This document shows positions 1-11,082 of a DNA stretch of 64,000 bases, piece by piece. The notes beneath the pieces were generated by a model that had not been told where the DNA came from, searched no databases, and saw only the letters and a list, made by a program, of their open reading frames with translations. A program made the position numbers and the translations under genes. This DNA comes from Panicum virgatum (lineage: Eukaryota; Streptophyta; Magnoliopsida; Poales; Poaceae), in NCBI RefSeq assembly GCF_016808335.1, contig NC_053140.1:28328086-28392085 (forward strand), written 5' to 3'. Each line of letters opens with the position of its first letter. Positions within the stretch are counted from its first letter, which is position 1.

Positions 1-2139
1 TGAAAATACTCAAAACAAATCATGTTTAAATAAAGATGAATTTGCACAAATCAAAATACAACAGTTATGCGGCTCAAAATTTTACAGAGCAGTCTAAAAA
101 TGATTCTAAACACACTAATTAGTACAGAGAGTTGTAGAGTGTTTTTGGGTCTCAAATTTTTACCAGAGCTTACTTAAGCATGAGCATGCTACAGAAAAAT
201 ATCAGCATTTAAATCCATCTATAACTTCAGTATTGCATTTACTCTTTTAAATACATGCATAAATATTCCAGCTAGTTTCTGTTAAGTAGGCATTCTCAAA
301 CTTTTTGTACAACATGCACATAAATCTAGCATGGTTGTGAGTAAGTTTCATAGATAAAAACACACTATAGCTACCAGGAGAAAATATATCAGCAACTTAA
401 GGTGACAGCAAGAGTAAATAATATCTCATGTTTTACCCCAGATCTGGTTCCCAAACTTTGCAGATAAATTCCATATTTTTCCAGCTACTATAGCTATTTA
501 TCTCAATATAGTGTCATTTATAAGGATTAAATCATAACTCTATCTAACAGATCTAAAAATGTTCAAACTTGGACAGTGGTGTTCATCTAGCATTCTAAGA
601 ACACATAAAAAGTTTCATGCACAGATCTGACCTAGAACATCCAGAAACAAATGGCAAAGTTTTATCTAGATCTAGCAAAGACTAGAGTTTCATCAAGCTA
701 CAATTGTTTTATGGAGATCAAATTTTTACACAAAGCTAAGCATGGTATAAACTAACTCTCACCCAAAAATCACCCAAAGTTACAGAGTAGAACTTCTAGA
801 ATAATTATAGTTTATTTAATCTAATATTTATCCTAGATTAAAGTGCAGAGACAGAAACAGAAGATGTGCATGTAATTTGCATTTTATTGTTTTTTCTACA
901 AATTTCTATGCATTTTCAAAGTTTGCTGTTTTGAGTTCAAGCACATTTTGCAGATTAGACCTAGGAACTTTGGTTTCTTTTATAATGGGAGGTCCCTGGC
1001 CAACTGTTCAGAACAGGGGAGGGACTGGCGGCGCCGTTTTCGGTGAGGATGGTCGCTGGCGGTAGCGGCCCCGCAAGGGAAAAGAGAGAGGAGGTCCTTG
1101 CGCACCTTTTGGTGCCCGGGATTGGAGTAGAGGGGGGTCGGAGCAGGAGGCGCCACGGAAAGGGGCGGCGGCATCCAGGTGAGGACGTGAGGTGCAAGGG
1201 CGACGGCGGCGTGGTTTAACTTCGGGAGGATATGGTGCAGGTCGTGGGGTGCCGATTTGGAGCAATGTGGGGCGGAGGCGGTTGGTCTGCGGCGAGCTCA
1301 AGCTCGCAATGGCGGGCAGGGCGGGTATGCTCGCGCGTGCAGGGGTGTTGCCCCTTTTATAGGCGAGGGAGGGGGGGAGGAGGACCTGGGGGTGCCAATT
1401 GATGCCTGGGGGAGGTCGATTTGGCGCCTAGGCGCTCGACGGCGAGGTGGCGGCCCGGCGGGCGGCACTGTAGGGCGAGGGATGGCGTGGCAGGCGGCCA
1501 AAAGGTCCTGGGCGCGTGCAAGCTTCCGCGAGGCCAGCTGGGGGTGCCAGGGGCAAACTGGGGGTGGAATTGGCCGAAACCGGAGTGGTTTCGCCGTCCC
1601 TGGGAACCGGCGCCGGCATACGGGCGCTGTGAGAGGGAGAGGAGAGAGAGATGCTGTCAGGGGCAGTTTAGTAATTAGATTGAAGTTCGATGTTCAGATT
1701 GTAAACTCATTTTTTCTCCTTCAACCTGGCCTCAAATAAAAAACTTTTGAATATCATTTTTGTTCAGTTTTTCGAGATCTACAACTTTTGTTTCAGAAAT
1801 TTTTTCATTTGAGCAATGGTTTGTGAGTTATTTTAAAAGATTCAAAAACTCCATAAAAGGATCAATTTAATTTGTTTCATTGGGCTGAAATTTGGGCCCA
1901 CTTCCGATTAGGCACATGTCACTAATTGTACCAGAATTTTGTGTACAATATTTTTGTGAGGTGATTTGTACATGAAATATAGTTGAAGTATACTTTCTTT
2001 TCCAAAACAATTGAAGTCCAACATTTGAATTTGCATTTAATTTTCCTTTTGTTGCCTTTAACAATTGTTTGCCCTCTCATCAGTTCCACTATTTGCTCCC
2101 TATTTATTTTGATTGACTTTAAACACCTAGGGTGTCACA
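1..2139 (-). repeat. Partial long gypsy-type LTR, 5' end at 2139
   Basis: Read on the minus strand, the sequence starts TGTGACACCC at 2139 and runs off the window. A very GC-rich block (about 1000-1680) lies between AT-rich arms. On the minus strand this block carries a clear TATAAAAG box, followed by a leader-like C-rich stretch, so it looks like the LTR promoter and leader and not a host gene. Length over 2.1 kb and the TGTRACACC start fit long-LTR gypsy families (Tekay/Del type). It interrupts the gag region of the Tat-type element to its right. The other end and TSD are outside the window. The same architecture is seen in the solo LTR at 51710-54026. Confidence 0.65.
1354..1361 (-). promoter_or_regulatory. 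TATA box of the long gypsy LTR
   Basis: TATAAAAG on the minus strand, flanked by GC-rich sequence (CGCC before, GGGGC after). It sits about 780 bp inside the LTR from its 5' end at 2139, which is plausible for a U3/R boundary. It also fixes the LTR's orientation as minus. Confidence 0.6.
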
Positions 2140-2449
2140 CGGCCGGCACCATAAACTCTCTTGGCATCATAAAAACCATATTAACAGGAGCAACCGATGA
2201 GCCATGATCTTGTCTGTCATCGGCTCTAGGTTTGACGCGCCAAACCTGTGACTTGACTCCTCTCCTGTTAAGAGTCTGTTTCTGTTCCTCTTCTAATATT
2301 TCCAATTGGCGCAACCTCTGAACACGCCTCTTCTATGGCTTAGTCAAACCTACCGGGCACCATTGAGGTTGACTGGTGCGGCGCGCAAATGGTTCTCTTT
2401 CAGGATCTGTGCGCATCGTCTGATCATTATGCATCCTGTCGTCGGCCAT

Positions 2450-5078
2450 TTACTCCAGCCGATCGTGCGCAGGAATTCGTCCTCCGGACGGGTCATGCAA
2501 GATAACCCTACCCCCCAGCCGATCATGCACAGAAGGTCTTCCACCTAACCGATCGCGTACAGGAGTACGTTCACGCCTCTCCACCTTGATCGGCCTGCGC
2601 GGCCCATCGTCAAAACGTGGTTTCTTATATGATCGGCCACCACGATACAAATTGTTACACTTGGGGCAATCATCGACCGTCGGCAGAGTCAAACCTTCTT
2701 CCCAACAATGTATGAAGAAAGGACACATCCAATGTTCTTCGTTACGGCGTGTCATCTCTTCCCTTTGCTGTCGTCTCTCTTGATCGCGCTGAAACTTGTT
2801 CAACAACATCTGAGACGTAACACGCCTCCGAGGCACTACAGAACGTTAGCCGATTCCTTGGCCGATTGTGACGTCAAAACTTTGGTTTGAGGTGGATTTT
2901 TCTACTTGCTAATATCCACCATGTTCGTAGGGAATGGGCGCTGGTCAATCTTCATCTTCTTCTTAGGCACCTCAAATTTGAGCCTTCCCTGCTCAAAGGC
3001 CAACTGTATTTGTTGCCAGAAAACTTTGCACTCATTAGTATCATGAGAGGTCGCGTTGTGCCACTTGCAATATTTCATGTTCTTGAGTTCCTCCTCTGGC
3101 GGGATCTTGTGATATGGTTTTAGTTTGATCAGCCCCTCTGACAGCAGCAGGTCGAAGATTTTGTCCGCTTTTGTGACGTCGAACCCAAACTTTTCCGGCT
3201 CTTATTTTTTCCAAACGGACACGATACAGGTTTCTTGTTGCCTTGAATCCATTCTGCAGATGCGACCACTTCTTGTTATTCATCGGAGTCGAGACCACCA
3301 GAGTATTGGGCATAATTAACCTTCTTATGGAAATTATTCCTTTTCTGTTCATAAGGTCGAACCTCCCCCGTCATCCGGTGTGCCATCTGGCTGATGCTTT
3401 CAAACTCTTGCGAGGCATACTTCTCTTTAATGTGCGGCAAGAGTCCTTGAAAAGCGACATCAGCAAGCTGCTGGTCTGACAGCACGAAGCTGTAGCATCT
3501 GTTTTTAATGTCTCTGAACCTTTGTATAAAAGCAGACACTAACTCATCGTTCCTCTACCTCAAACTGGTCAAATCTGTTAGCTTCAATTCAGAAATACCA
3601 GAATAGAAGAACTGATGAAATTGTTTCTCTAGATCGGCCCAATATAAGATGGAGTTAGCTGGGACCGTGGTGAACCATGCGAACAACGATCCTGATAGAG
3701 ACATGGAGAACAATCGGGCCCTGAGCGCATCCTGATTCGCTACTTCTCCACACTGCATTATGAACATGTTGACATGTTCTACCGTGGAAACCTCCCCTTG
3801 TCCCGAGAACTTGATGAAATTAGACACTATATTTATGCGGGAACGGAAGTTGATCATAAGCAGGCGGGTATGGGATCCTGTATATGACAGATAGTTGCTT
3901 CGGCCTTAGACCAAACTGTTCCCTTATTACTTCAGCTATCTTGGTGGTCCAATCTACTTGTTGATTGGGAACTTGCATCAGTTGGGGTGACGCCGGAGCC
4001 ATCGGCTGTGTGGCCGATGCTGTCTGTATTGGAGGTGGAGTCATCGGCTAATTAGCCGATGCATCTGCGGCGTGTGATGAGGGATCTGAATGGGCGGCTG
4101 CTGGTAAAGCACAATCCCAGATGTAGTTGTCGGTTGTGACGCTGATTGGTTGACTGACTGCTGGGCCCTAGGATGCATGTATGGTACATTAACTTGTCGC
4201 ACTGACCCAACTCCAGGGTCATGAAACACCCAATTCACTCCATTTTGATGAGGCAACCGTGAGACCAGGACTTCTGTTGGGGTGATAGGGTGTATTGTCG
4301 CAGCAGTCCGCTGCTGAGGCGTCGACTGTGAAGCTGATGCTGTATTCTGTCCCGCCGGCTGGGTCGCCGATGTATTCTGCACCACCGGCTGTGAAACCGA
4401 TATGTTCTACTGATGCGACGTCGGTATGGAAGCCGATGAACTACTTTGCCCCGTAGTTGATGGAGTAAAGAATCCTGGGGGCATGCCAAATCCAGTAACT
4501 GGGTCCCACCCGATCGGGAATCCCGATGCGGATCCCCCTTGCACTGATGTGGTGATTGGTGGAGAATTCGTGAAGACAGGATCCGTCTGAAGTGGTAGTG
4601 TTGTACTAGGAAGCTGTGAGAACGTGGGGCCACTTCTTCCTTCCGATCGGCTGAACGAAGCCGACGGAACCGTTGCCGCGGTTGATCCCATAGGAGTAAA
4701 ACTCATCTGACCGGGTTGCATGTAACACGGTCCTGAATAGCCTTGGAACATGCCTTCTCCCAATGTTTTGATTACCACATTATGCACTGTGTGAGTCATC
4801 ACTAGTGCATGGTTGACAAATGCATGGCCCACAGCTTGATGTACCATATCCAACATTTTGTTCTCACATTGGGTTTCTGTTAATGGCTGAAGGGTAGGGA
4901 AATCAAACTTCTTAACAACTTCGCCACCCCTTGTAGCGCTGAAGGACTTGAGGCATTCCCGCTTGTAAGCCTCCAAAGCTTTATCCAACTCAGCTTTTTG
5001 TTCATCCTTGAGCTTGTCTTCCTCGACTGGGATGTAATTTTCCTCACTAACGCCGGAACAGTCCTTGGGTTTGGTCAT
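2450..5078 (-). pseudogene. gag of Tat-type element A', broken in several frames
   Basis: The first plausible start is at 5078 (MTKPKDC), just downstream of the LTR and primer site. The frame is open to about 4407, then continues in pieces (4385-4041, 4044-3820, 3857-3555, 3539-3276, 3352-3041, 2836-2450). The middle pieces carry the retrotransposon gag core, with phrases such as LFAWFTTVPANSI and ADLEKQFHQFF, then QRFRDIKNRCY and AFQGLLPHIKEKY. The last piece has a Cys/His-type motif (CPFFIHCW ... CPKC) followed by short repeats of the form V(H/R)DRLGGR. The N-terminal half is rich in Gln, Pro, Ser and Thr. Frameshifts and stops make it non-functional. Gag would form the virus-like particle that packages element RNA. 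Confidence 0.75.
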
Positions 5079-5092
5079 GTTGAAGTTTCTCG

Positions 5093-5111
5093 GGTCCCAC
5101 CAGTCGTGCCA
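5093..5111 (-). other. Probable primer-binding site of element A'
   Basis: Eight bases inside the LTR end the minus strand reads TTTTGGCACGACTGGTGGG. A TGG start at this position is what a tRNA 3'-CCA end would pair with. It resembles the arginine-tRNA-type site usual in Tat elements, but I could not match it to a specific tRNA. Confidence 0.45.
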
Positions 5112-5118
5112 AAAGATG

Positions 5119-6201
5119 TGTTGACGCAAAATCTACACACCAAGCCTGAGATCATCGTTCACCAAGCTCATACTGCAATTTCCTTCGAACCAAGCGTGCC
5201 AGTCAATTTGACCTGTAAATTGACAAGAAATCGGCAAATGTTAAATCTGAGAGTGTACCAGCGGGTTTTCCGAACAACTCTCACAGCGTATCGGCAGGCT
5301 TTGCCGATGCATAAAACGACAAAAAGCGATTAAGGCGATCGGTATAAGCGAAAGATATCGTAAAGGACTGTACAGGTGTATCGGCAGATCTAGCTAACAC
5401 AAAAAATGATAAATCGGCTCGGACAGCCGATTACACGCGTGTAACAGTATAAAAGCTAAGAATGTGTAACTTAAATAAAGCTCCTCGATAACACTTGAAA
5501 CATATCTAAATCGGCTTTGTAATATTTTGACAATAATGTAAGGTTTCACAGCCGATTACACGTGTTTCAAGGTAGATAGATCTAATAAAAGCTAAAAAGA
5601 TAGGAAAAAACCTATAAATTCGGCAAATATCGATAAATCGTGAACTAATCTAGATGAGACAACAGCTATACGTCCAGAAGTCAAAAACTAGATATAATTC
5701 GATAACTTTTGAACAAATCTAAACGAAGCAATAGGGATGCGCCGGTTGACTAAAGTTTAGATTTACTCGGTAAACGAAGACTTACTAGTAGATCAAGTCA
5801 CTCAATGTGAGACGTCCTCGATCGACCTGAAAGAACTCGCAGAAAAAGAAAATAGCGAAGTCGCCGACAAAGAAAGTAAATTGCGAGAGAATTGTAAAGT
5901 TTTGTTTATTTGATGTATATCAACCTTTTCAGGTCCCGTACAACTGCTATTTATAGCCTTAACCAATAAGTCCTAGCTGATCGCGGCAAATACATATCTT
6001 GACAAAAAAGTAAAAGATTTCCTAAACCAAAACAAACCAAATCCAAGCCGGCTCCGTAGAACCAAATCTGGAATATTCTCTAGCCCATCAGCAGCAGCAT
6101 TATCGGCCGATCTCCACGCCGCACGCGTAGGGGTTCTCCAAATCGGCAACCTTCCTCCTTTTAATGTTTATATTGACACGTGTCGAAAAACGGTGTCAAC
6201 A
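5119..6201 (-). repeat. 5' LTR of element A' (1083 bp)
   Basis: On the plus strand it starts TGTTGACGC and ends GGTGTCAACA, so it has the TG...CA ends of an LTR. Both ends match the LTR of element A (15629-16777 and the truncated copy ending at 44603). A TATAAATA box lies on the minus strand at 5948-5955. The LTR is dotted with GCCGAT/ATCGGC hexamers. Confidence 0.85.
5948..5955 (-). promoter_or_regulatory. TATA box of A-family LTR
   Basis: TATAAATA on the minus strand. The same box, in the same context (GGCTATAAATAG or a close variant), occurs at 16511-16518 and 44333-44340 in the two LTRs of element A. Confidence 0.6.
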
Positions 6202-6627
6202 ACCGTCCTTCGACCACATCTTCGCCGACCACCTCACCGGCTGCTCTGCCACCTCCGCGTGCACGGTCGCCTCGCCCTCCGAATCCACCTCGCTTGTGAG
6301 CAAGCTTGTCTGTCTCGGCGCCACCACCGCCGCGCTCTACGCCGAGCTTGAGGCGCTCACCGAGCTCGAGCAGTCGGCATGGAAGCTCCCCACCGATGAG
6401 GCCCGCCGCGCACTCGAGCAGCGCACGCACTGGCGACGCCACGATGTGTGCTGCCTTAGGGACACATCGCTCTGAAACTGGACCTACGACAAGGCTATGC
6501 TCCTGCTCGTGTGCGCTGTCTGCACCATCTACAATCGCATCCGCCTTGTGTTCGGCGATCCAATGCTATATTCCACATCGTGGAGGAGCAGTCAGGGAGG
6601 TGGGAGGAACAGTGGGGGAGTTGAGCG
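6202..6627 (+). pseudogene. DUF668/PSK-simulator-like gene fragment
   Basis: From the LTR boundary the plus strand reads a continuous GC-rich frame with plant DUF3475/DUF668 phrases: FDHIFADHL, ATTAALYAELEALTELEQ, then NWTYDKAMLLLVCAV and IRLVFGDPM. Arabidopsis PSI1-type proteins have near-identical blocks (LWNWTYDK, RIRLVFGDPM). An in-frame TGA at 6473-6475 stands where the family has a Trp or similar codon just before NWTYDK. The 5' end is cut at the A' LTR and the 3' end at the Pack-MULE. Only about 130 codons of a roughly 500-residue protein remain, so this is a broken relic. The intact relatives are nuclear or plasma-membrane-associated growth regulators. It may have been interrupted by the A' insertion. 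Confidence 0.65.
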
Positions 6628-7477
6628 GGACTCAGATTCAGTGACATGGCGTAGGCATGTCAAGCGTTGACATTCCTCCCATTTCAATCATCCAAACCGC
6701 ATCCAAAGGCTCCAGCGCCGGCTCCACGCAAAAGACGTTTTCTCCCCCGTTTTGACGCAGGCACGGGCCAACAGCCGAAAATCTTCTCCGTCCGCTGTGG
6801 GCAAGCTCGTTGGGGACATCCCGAGCTGGCACTCCGCGGCGGCAGCCTCGTCCCTCTCCTCCTTCGCGAATGAGGCCGCGCCCGCCGACGGCACGGACGG
6901 ACAGCATCGGCGCCCTCCCGGATGACATCCTACGCGACGTCGTCTCCCACCTCCCCGCTCGCGACGGCGCGCGCATTGCCACAATCGCGTCCTGCTGGCG
7001 CGGCGTCTGGCGCTCCGCCCTGCTCGACCTCCGCGACGAGCTCCTCTGTCGGCACCGAGCGCGAGCGCGCCGCTGCCGCCGTCGGCCGCGTTCTCGCCGA
7101 CCACCCGGGCCCTTCCGCAAGGTCCATCTCGCCTGCTGCGCCTTCCCTTCCCTGGTAGTCCCAAGCTCAGGGGAGACATGAGAGACCAGGACCTCGACCA
7201 CATACTTGCCGGCAGTCCCAAGCTGGAGAACCTCACGTTTTGCTTAAGCTCATCCACCTCCGGTGGATTGGGCGACACGGTGAGGGGCGGGATTGGGTCG
7301 AGCGCGCACGGGATTAGCCAGCGGCGAGGGCGCCGTTGGCGCGAACAGCATCAAACGGGGTAGAAAACGGATTTTGCGTAGAGCCGGCGCTGGGGCCGTT
7401 GGATGCAGTTTGGATGATCGAGATGAGAGGAATGTCACCGCTTGACATGCCTACAGCATGTCACTGAATCTGAGTCC
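6628..7477. mobile_element. Pack-MULE (Mutator-like) with captured F-box fragment
   Basis: The two ends are long inverted repeats of about 130 bp (6628-6760 and 7345-7477), beginning GGACTCAGATTCAGTGACAT on the left and its reverse complement on the right. A perfect 9-bp direct repeat, AGTTGAGCG, flanks them (6619-6627 and 7478-7486), the hallmark of Mutator-like insertions. The 850-bp element has no transposase. Its core (about 6870-7250) is a piece of an F-box gene, which makes it a Pack-MULE. It would need transposase from elsewhere. Confidence 0.9.
6870..7250 (+). pseudogene. F-box protein fragment inside the Pack-MULE
   Basis: Starting at ATG 6870, the plus strand encodes a recognisable F-box: DSIGALPDDILRDVVSHLP followed by ARDGARIATIASCWRGVWRS. 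The next block, FRKVHLACCAF, is typical of F-box/LRR or FBD proteins of grasses. After a frame change a leucine-rich-repeat-like phrase, DLDHILAGSPKLENLTF, follows around 7185-7245. The frame closes at 7181, and the rest of an F-box/LRR protein (about 400 residues) is missing. Intact relatives are substrate receptors of SCF ubiquitin ligases. Here only a captured segment is present. Whether it is transcribed cannot be seen. Confidence 0.75.
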
Positions 7478-7486
7478 AGTTGAGCG

Positions 7487-7777
7487 TGCGAGAGAGAGGA
7501 GTTAAGCACCGACAGATGAGACCAGAGGTAAAACTGTCTTTTCAAACCACACTTAAGAACACTCAGATGGTAAGAGCAAGATTAATAATACAGCTGGCTT
7601 CTGATTGCAACAATCCTTGCAGTCTACTTCTCAACCCACTCGTATAGTAGTTAACTCTTCACAATTCATGTAAGGCTTACTTACCTCTCTCATAAGGTTT
7701 TTTAGTTCTTGCCGGCTTCAAATTGGCAGCCCATTTCTCCTCTCTCTTTTTCTTGCTCTTTCACTTTTAGCCTGCTT
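7487..7777. other. No gene seen
   Basis: AT-rich spacer between the Pack-MULE TSD and the SINE TSD. No coding pattern or repeat with clear ends was recognised. Confidence 0.5.
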
Positions 7778-7792
7778 AGCCTGCTGTAATAC

Positions 7793-8083
7793 ATTTTTTG
7801 AGATTACACAGTACAACTCAGATACTCACAACGCATGCACACTCACACCTCTATGAATACACGTACGCAAACCCTACCCCTATGAGCATCTTCGAAGACT
7901 GAGTCGGCAAATCCTCGAGATTGACGAAGTCACCACAGGCGCCTCGCTGTCGATGGGAACGTCGCCTATCACTTAATGCACAACACCATTAAATCCCAGA
8001 ATATTCGCTCTCATGGGGAGTCGAACCCAGTACTTCAGGTGCTACCGAGACTCTTGTAACCACTAGGCTACAAGCCCTTTCGC
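7793..8083 (-). mobile_element. tRNA-derived SINE, minus strand
   Basis: Read on the minus strand the 5' head begins GGGCTTGTAGCCTAGTGG, a good RNA polymerase III box A. It is followed about 30 bases later by GGGTTCGACTCCC, a canonical box B. The body then runs about 220 bp to a short A-rich 3' end (TCTCAAAAAA). A 15-bp near-perfect direct repeat, AGCCTGCTGTAATAC at 7778-7792 and AGCCTGCTATAATAC at 8084-8098, flanks it. That is the long TSD expected of LINE-driven insertion. It looks like one of the grass SINE families with a tRNA-like head. Confidence 0.85.
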
Positions 8084-8119
8084 AGCCTGCTATAATACTT
8101 ACTCTAATAGAAACATAAT

Positions 8120-8434
8120 GGCTCCGTTTGGTTAGTCTAGAATTCTAAGATTTTGACCGCTACTTAGAGGTGTAAAATAAAAGCAGTTTACAAAATCAAC
8201 TTCAGAACTCTTGCGCTAGAAACCCTGACGAATCTAATGAGATCTTTGATCACATATTTAGAGCACAGTTACTGTAGCATTATTGTAGTCAATCATCGAT
8301 TAATTACCGTAATTAGATTGGAGGTGAAAAGTTGCACTCATATGTGAAGAGATTTTACCAATATACTTTATTTAATACTTCATGCATATAAAATTCACTC
8401 CTAAAACTTCAGAAGAGAAATTACAAACAGGGCC
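8120..8434. mobile_element. MITE, probably Tourist/Harbinger type
   Basis: The left end reads GGCTCCGTTTGG and the right end is the reverse complement of GGCCCTGTTTG, with AAT flanking both sides. About 315 bp, AT-rich, no coding capacity. Ends and size resemble grass Tourist-like MITEs. It lies about 210 bp upstream of the COG4 start codon, so it may fall within that gene's promoter. Confidence 0.55.
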
Positions 8435-8645
8435 AATGACACTAAAATCAAAACTGCAATGGCACTGAACACAATTCCAAAATTTCTACGGTAAAACATC
8501 AAATTTCTATAGACAAGGAGATCCCGTCAGCCCCGAGGTCCCCCTACGCAAGCCCATCCACCTCACCCACAGCAGCGAGCCCCGCACCTCCAGATCCCGG
8601 GCATCCCCGACCGAGATCTCGCCGATTTGCACCGCGGCCGCGGCC

Positions 8646-10304
8646 ATGGCGGTGCCGTCGCCCTCTCCCACCCCGCGCTCCCCGCGCCGCCCGGAGGTCA
8701 TCGTAGCCCTGGAGCCCTCAACCGTTGACGCGCAGCAGCCCCTCGACTTCGGCGACCCGGCCTGCCTCGCCGCGCTCCGCGCCCTGACCGACGCTGGCGC
8801 CGCCACCCGCCTCCTCCACGAGTGCGTCGCCTACCAGCGCGCCCTCGACGCCCGCCTCGATTCTCTCCTCGCCTGCCGGGTCGACATCGACCGCGCTGCC
8901 GCCTCACTCCTACGCTCGGCCCCGCCGCTGCTCTCGCTCGCGGCCTCCGACGCCACCGCGCTAAAGGAGTCCTCCTCTTCCACAGCGGCGCTCGCCGACG
9001 CGCTCTCCTCCCGCGTCCGCCACCTCGACGCGGCGCATTCCAGGGCGGATGCCGCGCTGGCGCGCGCCGAGGCTGCGCTTGATCGGTCCCGCGCGCTCGA
9101 AGCAGCACGGCGGGCCTTGGCCGCTGACGATCTCGTCGCGGCCGCCACAGCCGCGCACGAATTCCTCACCATCGACGCACGGTTCCCCACCGACGACCAC
9201 CTCCGCCGTGACCTGCTAGACATCAAGCGCCGCCTCGAGGGGCTCGCGCGACGGAGGTTCGCTGCTGCGGTTGACGCACAGGACCACCCTGCTGTGCTCC
9301 GACTCGTTAGCCTATTCCCACTCCTGGCGCTCGCTGATGAGGGACTCCAGGTCTATGTCGCTTACCTGAAGAAGGTGGTCACACTTCGTGCCCGTGCAGA
9401 CTTTGAGCACCTCGCCGATCTCACGTCTGCAACCCAGCCAACCTCTGAGCGGCCAGATTTTGTCGGCTGCCTCACTCGTCTCTTCAAGGACATTGTGCTC
9501 GCTGTTGAGGAGAATGATGCTGTGCTTCACGATCTCAAGGGTGAAGATGGTGTTGCTTATGCCATCATTGAGCTGCAAGAGGAGTGTGATTCGCGGGGCA
9601 CCCAGATCCTACGCCGGTATGCTGATTACAGGAAGCTCGCACGTCTTGCATCGGATATTAACTCCTATACAAAGAACCTCCTTTCAGTTGTGGGTTCCAT
9701 GGCCAGTGCTGCTGGAGGTAACGAAGGGCCTGATCCTAGGGAAATTGAGCTTTATCTTGAGGAGATTCTTGCATTAACACAGCATGGAGAAGACTACACT
9801 GAATTTATGGTGAATAAGATCCGTGCATTGAGAGATGTCAAGCCCGAACTTGGGCCACAGGCGATGAAGGCCTTCCGTAATGGTAGCTTTAATAAAATGG
9901 AGCAGGATCTGACTGGGTTCTATGTGATCTTTGAGGAGTTTTTCATGGTGGAGAATGTAAGGAAAGCCATACGGATTGATGAGCATGTACCAGATGGTCT
10001 CACAACCTCAATGGTGGACGACATATTCTATGTACTGCAGAGTTGCTGCCGTCGGGCTGCATCCACTGCAAGTATTAACTCGGTTCTTGCTGTGCTTGGT
10101 GGGGCAACAAGCCTTCTGAGCAATGAGTATCAGGAGGCACTACAGTGGAGGATGCGGGAGCCAAATTTGGGTGCTAAACTGTTCCTTGGTGGTGTTGGAG
10201 TCCAGAAGATTGGTGAAGAGATTGCGACTGCACTAAACAACATGGATATCAGCTCTGAATATGTTCTCAAGCTCCGTCATGAGATTGAGGAGCTCTGTGC
10301 GGAG
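8646..10304 (+). CDS. COG4: COG4, conserved oligomeric Golgi complex subunit 4, exon 1
   Basis: Encodes residues 1-553 of a 762-residue protein. COG4 is part of lobe A of the COG tethering complex on Golgi membranes, which captures retrograde vesicles, works with SNAREs and keeps glycosylation enzymes in place. Diagnostic blocks match plant COG4: EDGVAYAIIELQEECDSRG, GEDYTEFM near residue 381, KAFRNGSF, VENVRKAIRIDEHVPD, and NLGAKLFLGG. The first 200 residues are Ala/Arg/Leu-rich and helical, in line with the coiled-coil N-terminus of the family. The start at 8646 (GCCATGG) is in strong context and preceded by a stop-free GC-rich 5' leader. Exon 1 ends in phase 0 at GAG|GTAAGT. GC is very high at the start and falls along the exon, as usual in grasses. 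The open frame that appears to run on to 10367 is intron read-through. Confidence 0.93.
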
Positions 10305-10766
10305 GTAAGTGCACCATTTTTTTCCCCATTCTATCCATCTTTTAAGCTGAAAGTGGGACATGTTTAACAAACAGGAATTATATGCATTCCATCATATTCT
10401 ATCAATTGGAAATGTTCAGTTCTTAAGTTATTAATAACTTGAATTAAATGAAAGGAGCCCACAATGCTTGTGTGTTCTCTGTAGTTGATTGTAATAGTAT
10501 TACATTACATGTCACGTACATCTGTGTTCATGACTTTGGACTTGTTAATGTCTCTGTTAGCACCAATCTATTTATGTTGATGATAACTTATTTTGGCATA
10601 ACATATTTGTGTAGTTTAAACTTAAATTTGTCAAAAATCATCCATGTTAGTTGCTAGTGGTATCACTATCACCTGTGTGCTCAGTCATTTTATAAGTATC
10701 TTGTGTCATAGAGAATCTCATAATTCATAAAGACAGCATTTCATTATCTTGGTAAAATTATTTTAA

Positions 10767-10857
10767 CATTGCTTGATTCTAATTCTAATTCACATCAAAG
10801 TTTGGTCTAGTTAGCATTGCTTGATTCTAATTCTAATTCGCAACAAAGATTGGTCTA
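10767..10857. repeat. Two-copy tandem repeat, 48-bp unit
   Basis: CATTGCTTGATTCTAATTC starts at 10767 and again at 10815. The copies differ by only a few bases. Located in the COG4 intron. Confidence 0.8.
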
Positions 10858-11082
10858 ATGTATTTGTCAGCTGGAAAATGTCGAACTGTTATAGATGCTT
10901 GAACTAGCAGCTTCCTAAGTAGAACATCATGATGTTGCACACATTGATACCAGCATTCTATATACAACTTTCTAGTTACTCCTGTTTGGGACTGTCTTTT
11001 GAGCCTTCCATAGCAAAACCACTCAATTTAGTGCTAGACAAACAATTATAAAACTAAACGTACTTTGTTGTCGAGACAGTAA

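Larger units (their letters stand above)
2140..6201 (-). mobile_element. Tat-lineage Ty3/gypsy retrotransposon, 5' part (element A')
   Basis: Minus-strand element: 5' LTR (6201 down to 5119), a primer-binding-like site, then a broken gag gene running to 2140, where the long gypsy LTR has been inserted. LTR ends and gag match element A (15629-44603), so both belong to one family. The gag peptide style, with a W-x-CPFF-x-x-CW finger-like motif, is typical of grass Tat/RIRE2-type elements. Protease, polymerase and 3' LTR lie beyond the inserted LTR or outside the window. Confidence 0.75.

Noticed and set aside
1008..1739. Several overlapping GC-rich open frames on both strands
   Set aside because: They lie in the promoter/leader block of a gypsy LTR with a TATA box. 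Codon pattern is not consistent and no protein family is recognisable.
8698..9226. Long minus-strand frames opposite COG4 exon 1
   Set aside because: Shadow frames of a GC-rich coding exon. They are Arg-rich and match no family.
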